From the NCBI RefSeq assembly GCF_001021385.1, contig NZ_CP011773.1, forward strand, positions 5,518,001 to 5,582,000: 64,000 bases of DNA, read 5' to 3'. A program made the translations under genes and the position numbers. This stretch comes from Mycobacterium sp. EPa45. Lineage in GTDB: Bacteria > Actinomycetota > Actinomycetes > Mycobacteriales > Mycobacteriaceae. This document shows, one piece after another, positions 34,351 through 42,913 of this stretch. The notes below the pieces were generated by a model. That model saw only the letters and a list, made by a program, of their open reading frames with translations. It searched no databases and was not told the origin of the DNA. Position 1 is the first letter of the stretch. Every line of letters begins with the position of its first letter.

Positions 34351-35133
34351 TCAGTTGTGGTACTCCCCGCAGTTCACGTCCAGGGTCTGGCCGGTGATCC
34401 CGCTGGACAGATCACTGGCCATGAACAAGATGGCCGAGGCCACCTCGTCCTCGGTGGGCAGCCGCTTGAGATCGCTGTTGACCGCGGCGGCCTTGTAGAT
34501 CTCGTCGACGGTCGTTCCGTACTTGCCGGCCTGGTGCTCGAAATAGCCCTGCAGCGTCCCGCCCCAGATATAGCCCGGCAGAACGGAATTCACGCGAACG
34601 CCCTGCGGTCCGAGCTCACTGGCCAACGACTGCGACATCGACAACAACGCCGCCTTGGCCAACTTGTAGGCACCCTGCTTGGGGTCGGAATGCCGCAACA
34701 CCATCGAGTTCACGTTGACCACCGACCCGTTGGCCTCGACCAAAGCCGGGGTGAAGCCCTGGATCAACCGCAGTGCGCCGAGCACCGTGAGCTCGACCGT
34801 CTCGCGGATGTGGTCGAACGAGGTGTTGGCGAACGGCTTCATCGACGGGACCTTGAACGCGTTGTTGATCAACACGTCGACCTTGCCGTATGCGGCAAGG
34901 GTCTCCTTGACCAGATTGTCCACCTGGGCCTCGTCGGTGATATCGGTGCCCACCGACAGCGCACGCCGGCCGAGGTCGGTGACCTGCTTGGCCACATCCT
35001 CGAGGCGGCCGACCGTTCGAGCGGCCAACACCAGGTCGGCACCTTCCTCGGCACATCGGCGCGCCAGCGTCGTACCCAGCGCCGGACCAACGCCACTGAT
35101 CACGACGACCTTGTTCTCGAGCAAGCCGGCCAT
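34351..35133 (-). CDS. Short-chain dehydrogenase (Rv3530c-like)
   Basis: A 260-residue SDR with a slightly atypical cofactor loop (SGVGPALG, near residue 14-21), NNAF in place of NNAG, and the catalytic YKLAK. The C-terminal SSGITGQTLDVNCGEY is typical. It starts three bases after the DUF1214-like gene and 55 bases before the sulfotransferase gene, in the same KstR-type unit. An oxidoreductase acting on a hydroxysteroid or steroid-CoA intermediate is likely. Confidence 0.87.
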   Translation of the reverse strand: MAGLLENKVVVISGVGPALGTTLARRCAEEGADLVLAARTVGRLEDVAKQVTDLGRRALSVGTDITDEAQVDNLVKETLAAYGKVDVLINNAFKVPSMKPFANTSFDHIRETVELTVLGALRLIQGFTPALVEANGSVVNVNSMVLRHSDPKQGAYKLAKAALLSMSQSLASELGPQGVRVNSVLPGYIWGGTLQGYFEHQAGKYGTTVDEIYKAAAVNSDLKRLPTEDEVASAILFMASDLSSGITGQTLDVNCGEYHN

Positions 35134-35136
35134 GTG

Positions 35137-36264
35137 TTAACCCACCATCCTGTTGCCAATTAGTTTCTGGCGCAGCGCGATCCGCTCCCGCCAATCGTCC
35201 TCGGAGATCTTGTTCTGCTCGTAGTAGGGCAGCTTGCCCGCCACCGCGTCGAGATCGACGACCTCCATGGTGGGGCCGTCAGCCTCGGTCAGTTCACGCG
35301 ATACCCGCTGCCAGCGGAACTGCAGGTAGCCCTTGTCATGTCCAAGCGTCTCAACCCAGTTGGTGACGCCGGGGTTCTTGTCGGAGACGACGATGCGGAT
35401 TTTGCCGTCCGGATCAGCCTGCGCCTGCGTGCCGTTGAGCGAGGTCTGATGATTGATGTAGTCCAGCGAGATGTACCAGAGACTGCCGAGCTGGAAACCG
35501 AGATACGGGGCGTCACTGACCGGCAACGTGATGACGATCGCCTGATCGGAGGTGATGTCGTAATGGCCCACCGATGAGTACTGGGTAGCCAGTCCTCCCG
35601 GAGTGAGGCGGGGCGCGGTCAGCGTGTTGACCGGCAGGTTGTCGTAGAACCACTTCGGGAACTGAAGCCAGGTCTTGACGCGCTGGACCAGCTGTTTGCC
35701 CGCCGTCGCCCAGCGCCTTTCGATCAATTCCTTGGTCAACGCCGGCGGTGCGGTGCCGGCTGTGTCGGTGCGTGCGATGGCGAAGCTTCCCCGCTGCGCC
35801 GACCAGTCGTTGTACACCTCGCGAATTACCAACTGCGCGTTGCTGTCCGGGGTGAACCGCCATTCGAAGGTGCCGTCGGCGGCGATGTCGAGCTTGCGGT
35901 CGTCGAACGCGGTTTCGCTGTCCGGGACAACTTCGTCGGTGTACTCCCCACCGAGCAGCTGGAAGCTGACGTCAGTGGTGGTCCCACGCTTGCCGGTGAC
36001 GACGTACTCGTGGCCGGCCGCGACCCTGGTGCCGAAGTACATCGTGTCCGGGTTGTCCAGGCCCATCTTGGTGAACGGCCCAGTGCCCGAATGCAGGAAC
36101 GGATGGTCGCGGTCGTAGTCGAACGCGACGTGCGTGCACGCGGCAACGCAGCCCGCCAGATATTGCAGCCCCTCCAGCAGATCGGCCTCGCTCTCGATGA
36201 ACGGAGCGTCTTTGACCAGACGTTCGGACTCGGCAATGGCGTCCACCAAGGGCTGTGTGTACAT
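35137..36264 (-). CDS. DUF1214-like protein (Rv3531c-like)
   Basis: A 375-residue protein from the ATG at 36264, the length I recall for Rv3531c; an earlier start at 36282 lacks support. It is beta-rich with the C-terminal region (GYLQFRWQRV ... GPTMEVVDLDAVAGKLPYYEQ) seen in the DUF1254/DUF1214 group. No catalytic motif is recognised. It is the first gene of the minus-strand unit, 54 bases from the KstR-like operator. Function unknown, but linked to sterol growth by its regulation. Confidence 0.82.
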   Translation of the reverse strand: MYTQPLVDAIAESERLVKDAPFIESEADLLEGLQYLAGCVAACTHVAFDYDRDHPFLHSGTGPFTKMGLDNPDTMYFGTRVAAGHEYVVTGKRGTTTDVSFQLLGGEYTDEVVPDSETAFDDRKLDIAADGTFEWRFTPDSNAQLVIREVYNDWSAQRGSFAIARTDTAGTAPPALTKELIERRWATAGKQLVQRVKTWLQFPKWFYDNLPVNTLTAPRLTPGGLATQYSSVGHYDITSDQAIVITLPVSDAPYLGFQLGSLWYISLDYINHQTSLNGTQAQADPDGKIRIVVSDKNPGVTNWVETLGHDKGYLQFRWQRVSRELTEADGPTMEVVDLDAVAGKLPYYEQNKISEDDWRERIALRQKLIGNRMVG

Positions 36265-36314
36265 GACCGCCTCGCGTTTCAAAATTGGACCGCACTGGTA
36301 CGTTGTCGGAACTG

Positions 36315-36336
36315 AGACTAGAACGCGTTCTAATCT
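36315..36336. promoter_or_regulatory. KstR-like operator between DUF1214 operon and iclR-type gene
   Basis: TAGAACGCGTTCTA (36319-36332) is a perfect palindrome. The plus strand continues TAATCT (36331-36336) and the minus strand TAGTCT (36320-36315). Both fit TAnnnT -10 elements, so one operator covers two divergent promoters. Confidence 0.85.
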
Positions 36337-36388
36337 CCGTCAACCAGTCATACGGTCCATATATGGAACGCAGAGGTAGGATTTTGCA

Positions 36389-37300
36389 ATGCCAGACGGT
36401 TCCACTTCCAGTCGATCATCGCCCCCCACGCAGCGCGTTGTGGCGATCCTGGATTTCCTGGCCAAGCATCCGCAGGACAAGTTCGGACTGTCAGAACTCG
36501 CCCGCCGCCTGGACCTGGCCAAGCCCACCTGCCTCGGCATCGTCACGACGTTGACCGAGTCGGGCTACCTGGTCCGCGATTCGGCCGACAAGACCTACCG
36601 GCTCGGGCCCAGCCTGATCACACTGGGACATCTGGCTCAGGAGTCGCTGCGGGTCAATCCGGCGGCGCGCGCCGAACTCACCCGCCTGTCGAGGACCTTC
36701 GAGACCACTGCCGCGCTGGCCGGTGTCGTCGATGACCGGATCACGCTGCTGGAGTTGGTCGGCCCCCCCGGCTCCGACGTCGGGGTGCGGGTCGGGCAGA
36801 GCTACCCGTTCGCACCGCCGGTGGGTCTGATGTTCGTGCTGTGGGACGACGAAGCACTGCGGGGCTGGCTCGGCCGCACACCGACCATCCCGCTGCGGAC
36901 GGCCACCGCGCGGCTGGACCGGGTGATCGCCGAATGCCGGACGGCGGGATACCTCGTCGAGCAACTCACCCCCGGCGGCCGGCGGCTCTATGCGCTGATG
37001 GCGGGCATGTCGAGCGCGATGCCCGACGAGCTGCGTGCGCTGTTGGGCGAGTTGATCTCCGATATCGGCGAGCGGGTGTACCTGAGGACCGAGTCCGAGG
37101 GGCCGGGATCGCGCCAGCGCCACGACGTCAGCGTGATCTCCGCTCCCGTCTACGACCACCACCACCGGCAGGCGATGGTCGTATCGCTTCAAATCGGTCG
37201 GGCCCTCACTGATTCCGAAATCGCCAAGCACGCAAAGGGTTTGGTGGCCACCGCCGACGCACTCACCGCGCAGCTCGGCGGGACCAAACCACAGTGGTGA
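36389..37300 (+). CDS. IclR-family transcriptional regulator
   Basis: A 303-residue regulator with an N-terminal winged helix-turn-helix (about 14-72, FGLSELARRLDLAKPTCLGIVTTLTESGYLVRD) and the IclR effector-binding domain, which normally senses a small carboxylate or CoA-related ligand. It is divergent from the DUF1214-SDR-sulfotransferase unit and shares its KstR-type operator, so it is likely sterol-inducible and may control those genes or the neighbouring ones. I do not recall this gene at the equivalent place in M. tuberculosis. Ligand and targets unknown. Confidence 0.88.
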   Translation: MPDGSTSSRSSPPTQRVVAILDFLAKHPQDKFGLSELARRLDLAKPTCLGIVTTLTESGYLVRDSADKTYRLGPSLITLGHLAQESLRVNPAARAELTRLSRTFETTAALAGVVDDRITLLELVGPPGSDVGVRVGQSYPFAPPVGLMFVLWDDEALRGWLGRTPTIPLRTATARLDRVIAECRTAGYLVEQLTPGGRRLYALMAGMSSAMPDELRALLGELISDIGERVYLRTESEGPGSRQRHDVSVISAPVYDHHHRQAMVVSLQIGRALTDSEIAKHAKGLVATADALTAQLGGTKPQW

Positions 37301-37305
37301 TCTCG

Positions 37306-37320
37306 CGGGGCCAAGCCCCG
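37306..37320. terminator. Short hairpin after iclR-type gene
   Basis: CGGGGC-CAA-GCCCCG forms a six-base stem with a three-base loop between convergent genes (37300 and 37331). Confidence 0.5.
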
Positions 37321-37330
37321 ACGGCGGCGA

Positions 37331-37723
37331 TTACAGCTCGCCGATGACGACCAGCGCCTCGGCGGGCTCGACCTGCAGGCCGCACCGGTTCTGAAAATCG
37401 TTCAGGGGCGCCTTGATGGCCCGGATGTCGTTGGCCTGGTCGGGGTGGTCGTTGAAATAGGTGTTGAACGCACCGATCGCACTGAAGGCCGACTGCCGCG
37501 TGGCATCCAGCAGCGCCTGGTTGGCGTCGGGGTGCACGGCGAAGTAGTCGGAGAGGTTCTTGGTCACCGAACTGATGGTCGCCGACAGACCCGCGGCCGA
37601 ACAGTCGGACGCCGCCGCAGGGGCGGGCGCAGGTGTCGGGTCAGCGACAGCAGCCGGAATCGACAGGACCGCACCGGCCGCACCTGCGGCCAGCCCTGCA
37701 AGAACAGCACGACGGACGAACAT
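37331..37723 (-). CDS. Secreted haemophore-like protein
   Basis: A 130-residue protein with a signal peptide (MFVRRAVLAGLAAGAAGAVLS..., cleavage near AVA-DP) and a helical mature domain with two cysteines (SDCSAAG and NRCGLQ) that should form a disulfide. This is the pattern of the mycobacterial haem-binding haemophore family related to Rv0203. The ATG at 37723 has GGGAG upstream. Haem delivery would suit a locus with several haem enzymes, but the link is speculative. Confidence 0.78.
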   Translation of the reverse strand: MFVRRAVLAGLAAGAAGAVLSIPAAVADPTPAPAPAAASDCSAAGLSATISSVTKNLSDYFAVHPDANQALLDATRQSAFSAIGAFNTYFNDHPDQANDIRAIKAPLNDFQNRCGLQVEPAEALVVIGEL

Positions 37724-37817
37724 TGTATTTCTCCCTTCACGGCGCGCGGTAGTACGGCCGCACAGCACTGAAGTGAATGTCGTGTGCCCTCGGACCGGTG
37801 TTACCCAGACGGGGATG

Positions 37818-39929
37818 TCAGCTGGTGGCCGCAAGCACCAACGGCAGCACGGCGGGCGCACCGGCTTGCCTGACCACCCGCGCGGCCATTGTCAGCGTCC
37901 ACCCGGTATCAGTCAGATCATCGATCAGCAAGACGGGTCCACCCGATGCAGCGATCGCCGAAGAATCCGGCGGCACCCACGAATCATCCAGTGCGGCCAC
38001 CCGATAGGCGGAGTTGGTGGCCGTGACGGGCCGGCGCCCCGGCGTATACCGCAGAACTCCGAGGTCGGTCAGCCTGCCGATGCTTGCCAGTTCACGCGCC
38101 AGCGACGAGATCAGGATCGGATGGGTGTCGGCATCCATCGCGAGCACGGCGGTGGGTCGGTCCGCCCAGGTCCATGAGGCCAGTACCTTCACCGCGGCCC
38201 GCACGATGTCGGGCGGCACATCACCGTCGGGTTCGTCCAACAGCCTGCGCAGTCGCGGACCCCAACCCAGGTCGGTCAGTCGACCGATCGACCGTCCCTC
38301 CGCCGGGCCGTCGACGATGCGACCGCTCAGTGCGACGCCGAGTTTGGCGAGCCCGGAAGGCCACTGCTTGCGCGGTGTGATCTGAAGGCCCGGCCGCATG
38401 AGTCGGTCCTGGGTGAGCGCCGCAGTTCCCTCGTCCACCACCGCGCTGAAGTCCGAACCCGCGCAGTTGTCGCAGCGGCCGCACCGTTCCCCTTCGGTGA
38501 GCTCGGGATCGTCGAGTTGTCTGCGCAGGAACGTCATTCGGCATTCGTCGGTGCTCTGGTAGTCGAGCATCGCCTGCTGCTCGCGGCGGCGGGCCTCGTC
38601 GAGCTGGCGGTAGCGAGCCTCGTCGTAGTCCCACGGTTGGCCGGTGGCCAGCCAGCCGCCTTTGACGCGCCGCACCGCACCGTCGACGTCGAGCACCTTC
38701 AGCACCATCTCCAGCCGGGTGCGGCCCAGATCCACCAATGGCTCCAAGGCGGGTGTCGACTGTGGGCGGTCGGTCTCCAGAGCATGAATCACATTGCGCA
38801 CCATGGCTTCCGATGGGAACGCCACCGACGCGAAATACCGCCAGACGTCCTGATCCTCACGTCCGGGCAACAGCACCACCTCGGCACTGTCCGTGGAGCG
38901 GCCAGCACGACCGACCTGCTGGTAGTACGCGATGGGTGAGGAGGGCGCTCCGAGATGCACGACGAAACCGAGATCCGGTTTGTCGAACCCCATTCCGAGC
39001 GCGGACGTGGCGATCAAAGCCTTCACCCGATTGGCCAACAGATCGGCTTCGAGTTGTTCGCGCTCGGCGGTTTCCGTGGATCCGGTGTAGGCGGCCACTT
39101 CGTGTCCACGCTCGCGCAGCAGTGCGGCCACGTCGTTCGCCTGGGCGACGGTCAGCGTGTAGACGATTCCGGAACCTGGCAACGACCCCAGGTGGTCGGC
39201 CAGCCACGCCATGCGCTGCGCGCCACCACCGGCCTGAACCACGGACAATCGCAACGACTCACGATCCAGCCCACCGCGCAGCACGAGCGTGTCCCGGCCG
39301 CCACCCGGCACATCGTCGGCACGGCCGACGCCCAACTGAGCCGCGACATCGGTGACGACACGGTCATTGGCCGTGGCGGTGGTCGCCAAAACCGGTACGT
39401 CCGAGCCGAGTTCGGCGATCAATGTTCGGATGCGCCGATAGTCGGGCCGAAAGTCGTGACCCCAGTCCGACACGCAGTGCGCCTCGTCGACCACCACCAG
39501 TCCGGCGTCGGCCGCCAGGGCGGGCAATACGGTGTCGCGAAACTCGGGATTGTTCAGCCGCTCCGGGCTCACCAACAAGACATCGAGGTCGCCGTTTCGG
39601 ACCCGCCGGTGGATCTCATCCCATTCGGTGACGTTGCCCGAGTTGATGGTGGCCGCACGAACACCCGCGCGCCCCGCGGCCGCTACCTGGTTGCGCATCA
39701 ACGCCAGCAAGGGCGACACGATGACCGTCGCACCGAGGCCCTGCTCGCGCAGCAGCTTCGCGGCGATGAAATACACCGCCGACTTGCCCCACCCGGTCCG
39801 CTGGACGACCAGAGCCTGGCGGCGCTGCACCACCAGCGCTTCGATGGCCGTCCACTGGTCGTCACGCAGCACGGCGGTCGGCCCCGCCAGCTGTTGGAGG
39901 AGAACCTGTGCGGCCTCGCGCGTTGTCAT
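37818..39929 (-). CDS. RecQ-type DNA helicase fused to a phosphoribosyltransferase-like domain
   Basis: A 703-residue protein from ATG 39929 (ATG 39938 and an upstream start at 39959 are alternatives). Helicase domain: degenerate Walker A QRTGWGKS (about 43-50), DEAH at 148-151, TTATAN and the QQVGRAGR motif VI. A RecQ zinc subdomain with four cysteines (CRMTFLR ... CGRCDNC) follows. The last 200 residues are not the usual winged-helix/HRDC region; they end in [14 protein letters not shown], a PRPP-binding loop of type I phosphoribosyltransferases. It is not part of sterol metabolism and separates two catabolic units. A DNA-repair or defence role is possible. Confidence 0.85.
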   Translation of the reverse strand: MTTREAAQVLLQQLAGPTAVLRDDQWTAIEALVVQRRQALVVQRTGWGKSAVYFIAAKLLREQGLGATVIVSPLLALMRNQVAAAGRAGVRAATINSGNVTEWDEIHRRVRNGDLDVLLVSPERLNNPEFRDTVLPALAADAGLVVVDEAHCVSDWGHDFRPDYRRIRTLIAELGSDVPVLATTATANDRVVTDVAAQLGVGRADDVPGGGRDTLVLRGGLDRESLRLSVVQAGGGAQRMAWLADHLGSLPGSGIVYTLTVAQANDVAALLRERGHEVAAYTGSTETAEREQLEADLLANRVKALIATSALGMGFDKPDLGFVVHLGAPSSPIAYYQQVGRAGRSTDSAEVVLLPGREDQDVWRYFASVAFPSEAMVRNVIHALETDRPQSTPALEPLVDLGRTRLEMVLKVLDVDGAVRRVKGGWLATGQPWDYDEARYRQLDEARRREQQAMLDYQSTDECRMTFLRRQLDDPELTEGERCGRCDNCAGSDFSAVVDEGTAALTQDRLMRPGLQITPRKQWPSGLAKLGVALSGRIVDGPAEGRSIGRLTDLGWGPRLRRLLDEPDGDVPPDIVRAAVKVLASWTWADRPTAVLAMDADTHPILISSLARELASIGRLTDLGVLRYTPGRRPVTATNSAYRVAALDDSWVPPDSSAIAASGGPVLLIDDLTDTGWTLTMAARVVRQAGAPAVLPLVLAATS

Positions 39930-39960
39930 GCGCCCCATCGTGCCCCGGGGCAACGACACG

Positions 39961-41013
39961 CTAGGAGGTGGGCGTGGCCGCCTGCTCCCGCTGGATCTCC
40001 AACGCGATGTCGATCAGCTGGTCCTCCTGGCCGCCGATCAGCTTGCGCTGGCCGGCCCGGTGCAGCAACTGGTGCGCCGGCACACCGTAGCGCTCGGACT
40101 GGCGAATGGCGTGCTTGAGGAAGCTGGAGTACACCCCGGAGTAGCCCATGATCAGCGCGTTGCGGTCCAGCAGGCACTCGGCCGGCATAGCCGGCGCGAC
40201 GACCTCCTCGGCGGCGTCGGCGATGTCGAAGAAGTCGATGCCGGTCTTGACGCCGATCTTGTCGAAGACCCCGATCAGCGCTTCGACCGGAGCGTTGCCG
40301 GCACCGGCGCCGAATCGGCGGCAGGATCCGTCGATCTGCTTGGCTCCGGCGCGGACCGCCTCGATCGAGTTGGCGACGCCAAGGCCGAGGTTCTCGTGGC
40401 CATGGAAACCTACCTGCGCGTCGTCACCGAGCTCGGCGACCAGCGCGGCCACCCGGTCGGCCACGCCCTCGAGGACCAGCGCGCCGGCGGAGTCGACGAC
40501 GTAGACGCACTGGCAGCCGGCGTCGGCCATGATGCGGGCCTGGGCGGCCAGCTTCTCCGGACTGATCGTGTGGCTCATCATCAGGAAGCCGACGGTCTCC
40601 AGGCCGAGCTCGCGGGCCAGTCCGAAGTGCTGGATCGAGACGTCGGCCTCGGTGCAGTGGGTGGCGATCCGGCAGATCGAGCCGCCGTTGTTCTGGGCTT
40701 CCTTGATGTCTTCCTTGGTGCCCACACCGGGCAGCATCAGGAAGGCGATCTTGGATTCCTTGGCCGTCTCGGCGGCCAGCTTGATCAGCTCCTGCTCGGG
40801 GGTCTTGGAGAACCCGTAGTTGAAGCTCGAACCACCCAGCCCGTCACCGTGCGTCACTTCGATGACCGGCACGCCAGCGGTGTCCAGGGCGGCGACGATG
40901 GCGCCGACCTCCTCCTTGGTGAACTGATGGCGCTTGTGGTGGCTGCCGTCGCGCAGGGACGTATCCGTCATCCGGACATCCCAGCTGGGATCGAACCAAA
41001 CTTCTGCACTCAT
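39961..41013 (-). CDS. hsaF: HsaF, 4-hydroxy-2-oxo acid aldolase
   Basis: A 350-residue DmpG-type TIM-barrel aldolase starting with the metal/substrate motif [17 protein letters not shown], with [15 protein letters not shown] carrying metal-binding histidines. It cleaves 4-hydroxy-2-oxohexanoate, from the steroid ring A/B fragment, to pyruvate and propanal, which is channelled to HsaG. The start overlaps the hsaG stop (ATGA), as expected for a tight enzyme complex. The counterpart is Rv3534c. Confidence 0.96.
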   Translation of the reverse strand: MSAEVWFDPSWDVRMTDTSLRDGSHHKRHQFTKEEVGAIVAALDTAGVPVIEVTHGDGLGGSSFNYGFSKTPEQELIKLAAETAKESKIAFLMLPGVGTKEDIKEAQNNGGSICRIATHCTEADVSIQHFGLARELGLETVGFLMMSHTISPEKLAAQARIMADAGCQCVYVVDSAGALVLEGVADRVAALVAELGDDAQVGFHGHENLGLGVANSIEAVRAGAKQIDGSCRRFGAGAGNAPVEALIGVFDKIGVKTGIDFFDIADAAEEVVAPAMPAECLLDRNALIMGYSGVYSSFLKHAIRQSERYGVPAHQLLHRAGQRKLIGGQEDQLIDIALEIQREQAATPTS

Positions 41014-41960
41014 GCTTGCGCACCTGCCCTACTAATCTGCTCTTCGCGCGAGCGCTCATCGCCACCCGACGCGCGCTCTTTCGCGATCTCCTCGCCCACC
41101 TTGGTGGCCGCGGCGGTCATGATGTCCAGATTTCCAGCGTAGGGCGGTAGATAGTCGCCCGCACCCTCGACTTCCACGAACGTGGTGACGAGGTGATGGC
41201 CGCCGTTGTAGACCGTCGGCTCATCGAACTGCGGCTCATTGAGCAGGCGGTAGCCCGGCACATAGGTCTGCACCTCGGCGACGACATCCTTGATGGACTG
41301 CGTGATCGCATCGTGGTCGGCGTCCTCGGGGATCGCGCAGAAGATGGTGTCGCGCATGATCATTGGCGGGTCAGCCGGGTTGAGAATGATGATCGCCTTG
41401 CCCCGCCTCGCGCCGCCGATCACCTCGACGCCGGCACTGGTGGTCTTGGTGAACTCATCGATGTTGGCCCGGGTGCCGGGGCCGGCCGACGCCGACGACA
41501 CCGACGCGACGATCTCGGCGTAGGGGACGTCGACAACGCGGCTCACCGCGTAGACCATCGGGATCGTGGCCTGGCCGCCGCAGGTGACCATGTTGACGTT
41601 CGGCGCGTCCAGGTGCGCACGCAGGTTGGCCGGCGGGATCACGCCGGGGCCGACGGCGGCCGGGGTCAGATCGATCGCGCGGATACCGGCCTCCTCGTAG
41701 CGGGGCGCGGCGGCCCGATGCACGTAGGCGCTGGTGGCTTCGAAGACCAGGTCCGGCTTCTCCGACTGCGCCAGCAACCAGTCCACGCCCTCGTGGCTGG
41801 TCTCCAGGCCGAGCTTGCGCGCCCGGGCCAGACCCTCGCTCTCGGGATCGATGCCGATCATCCAGCGCGGCTCGAGCCACTCCGAGCGAAGGAGCTTGTA
41901 CAGCAGGTCGGTGCTGATGTTGCCCGACCCGACGATGGCGACAGAACTCTTCTGGGGCAT
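41010..41960 (-). CDS. hsaG: HsaG, CoA-acylating propanal/acetaldehyde dehydrogenase
   Basis: A 316-residue DmpF-type dehydrogenase with the N-terminal NAD loop GSGNIS (11-16) and the catalytic Cys127 in [12 protein letters not shown]. It oxidises the aldehyde from HsaF to propionyl-CoA. A GGAGG lies before the ATG at 41960. The gene begins 13 bases after hsaE and is coupled to hsaF. The counterpart is Rv3535c. Confidence 0.96.
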   Translation of the reverse strand: MPQKSSVAIVGSGNISTDLLYKLLRSEWLEPRWMIGIDPESEGLARARKLGLETSHEGVDWLLAQSEKPDLVFEATSAYVHRAAAPRYEEAGIRAIDLTPAAVGPGVIPPANLRAHLDAPNVNMVTCGGQATIPMVYAVSRVVDVPYAEIVASVSSASAGPGTRANIDEFTKTTSAGVEVIGGARRGKAIIILNPADPPMIMRDTIFCAIPEDADHDAITQSIKDVVAEVQTYVPGYRLLNEPQFDEPTVYNGGHHLVTTFVEVEGAGDYLPPYAGNLDIMTAAATKVGEEIAKERASGGDERSREEQISRAGAQA

Positions 41961-41973
41961 GTAGAGCCTCCTC

Positions 41974-42759
41974 TTATTCGAATGACAGCCGGACTGACCC
42001 CAGACCGGCGAAGTCCGCGACGAACTCGTCGCCTGGGCGGGCGTCGATGGCCCTGGTGCACGATCCCGGCAGCACGATGTCGCCCGCCTTCAACCGCACG
42101 CCGAAGCTCTCGACCTTGCGGGCCAGCCACGCCACCGCGGTGACCGGGTTGCCCAGCACGGCGTCGCTTCGGCCCTCGGCCACCACTTCGCCGTTGCGGG
42201 TGAGCACCGCGTCGATACCCCTGATGTCAACATCTTTCGGCGACACCCGCTCCTTACCGAGCACGTATCCGGCCGACGACGCGTTGTCGGCGATCGTGTC
42301 GCACAACGCGATCTTCCAGTCCTTGATCCGGGTGTCGATCAATTCGATGGAGGGAGCGAACGCCGCGGTTGCCGCGAGCACGTCGTCTTCGGTGCAGCCG
42401 GCGCCGGGCAGGTCGTCGGCGAGGATGAAACCAACCTCGACCTCGACGCGCGGGAACAGAAACCGGCCGGCCGGCACCGGCTTGTCTTCGAACACCTCCA
42501 TGTCGGCCAGTAGGTGGCCGTAGTCGGGCTCGTCGACGCCCATCATCTTCTGCATGGCCTCCGACGACAGGCCGACCTTGTGTCCGACGACCCGGGCGCC
42601 CTCGGCGACCCGCTGACGAATGTTGATCAGCTGGATCTCGTAGGCGTCGACGACGTCGATATCGGGGTGATTGGACGTCAGCGGCGTCATCGGAACGCGA
42701 CTGCGTTCCGCTTCGGCAAGTTCGGCGGCAAGCTCTTCGCGCGTGGAAACGCTCAGCAT
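41974..42759 (-). CDS. hsaE: HsaE, 2-hydroxy-2,4-dienoate hydratase
   Basis: A 261-residue fumarylacetoacetase/MhpD-type hydratase with GHKVGLSS, the E-x-E metal-ligand region VEVEVGFIL, and [11 protein letters not shown]. It hydrates 2-hydroxyhexa-2,4-dienoate, feeding HsaF and HsaG. ATG 42759 is preferred over 42774 because it gives the 261-residue family length (Rv3536c). It is the first gene of the hsaE-G-F operon. Confidence 0.94.
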   Translation of the reverse strand: MLSVSTREELAAELAEAERSRVPMTPLTSNHPDIDVVDAYEIQLINIRQRVAEGARVVGHKVGLSSEAMQKMMGVDEPDYGHLLADMEVFEDKPVPAGRFLFPRVEVEVGFILADDLPGAGCTEDDVLAATAAFAPSIELIDTRIKDWKIALCDTIADNASSAGYVLGKERVSPKDVDIRGIDAVLTRNGEVVAEGRSDAVLGNPVTAVAWLARKVESFGVRLKAGDIVLPGSCTRAIDARPGDEFVADFAGLGSVRLSFE

Positions 42760-42797
42760 TCCCGGGAGTCCCATCGTCGGTGTGACCGGGGCGAACG

Positions 42798-42899
42798 GCG
42801 CCCGGTGCGGGCAATTCTAGTGCGGTCCGGGGGCCCGTGGGGTAAGCGTTCCGCTGATCGGAAAGGAGGGGTCGGTAGCGCCCGGACGGGGCAATTCTA
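42798..42899. repeat. 22-base direct repeat in the hsaE-kstD intergenic region
   Basis: Two 22-base copies (42798-42819 and 42878-42899) begin GCGCCCGG and end GGGCAATTCTA, differ only at three central bases, and are 80 bases apart. On the minus strand each copy begins with TAGAAT, a TAnnnT -10 element pointing toward hsaE. The kstD-side copy overlaps the start of the KstR operator. Confidence 0.65.
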
Positions 42900-42911
42900 T
42901 AACGTGTTCTA
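42898..42911. promoter_or_regulatory. KstR-like operator between hsaE and kstD
   Basis: TATAACGTGTTCTA fits TnnAACnnGTTnnA and ends two bases before the kstD ATG at 42914. The TAACGT inside it (42900-42905) fits a -10 element placing the kstD transcript start at or next to the start codon. On the minus strand TAGAAT (42899-42894) fits a -10 for hsaE-G-F. Confidence 0.85.
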
Positions 42912-42913
42912 GT

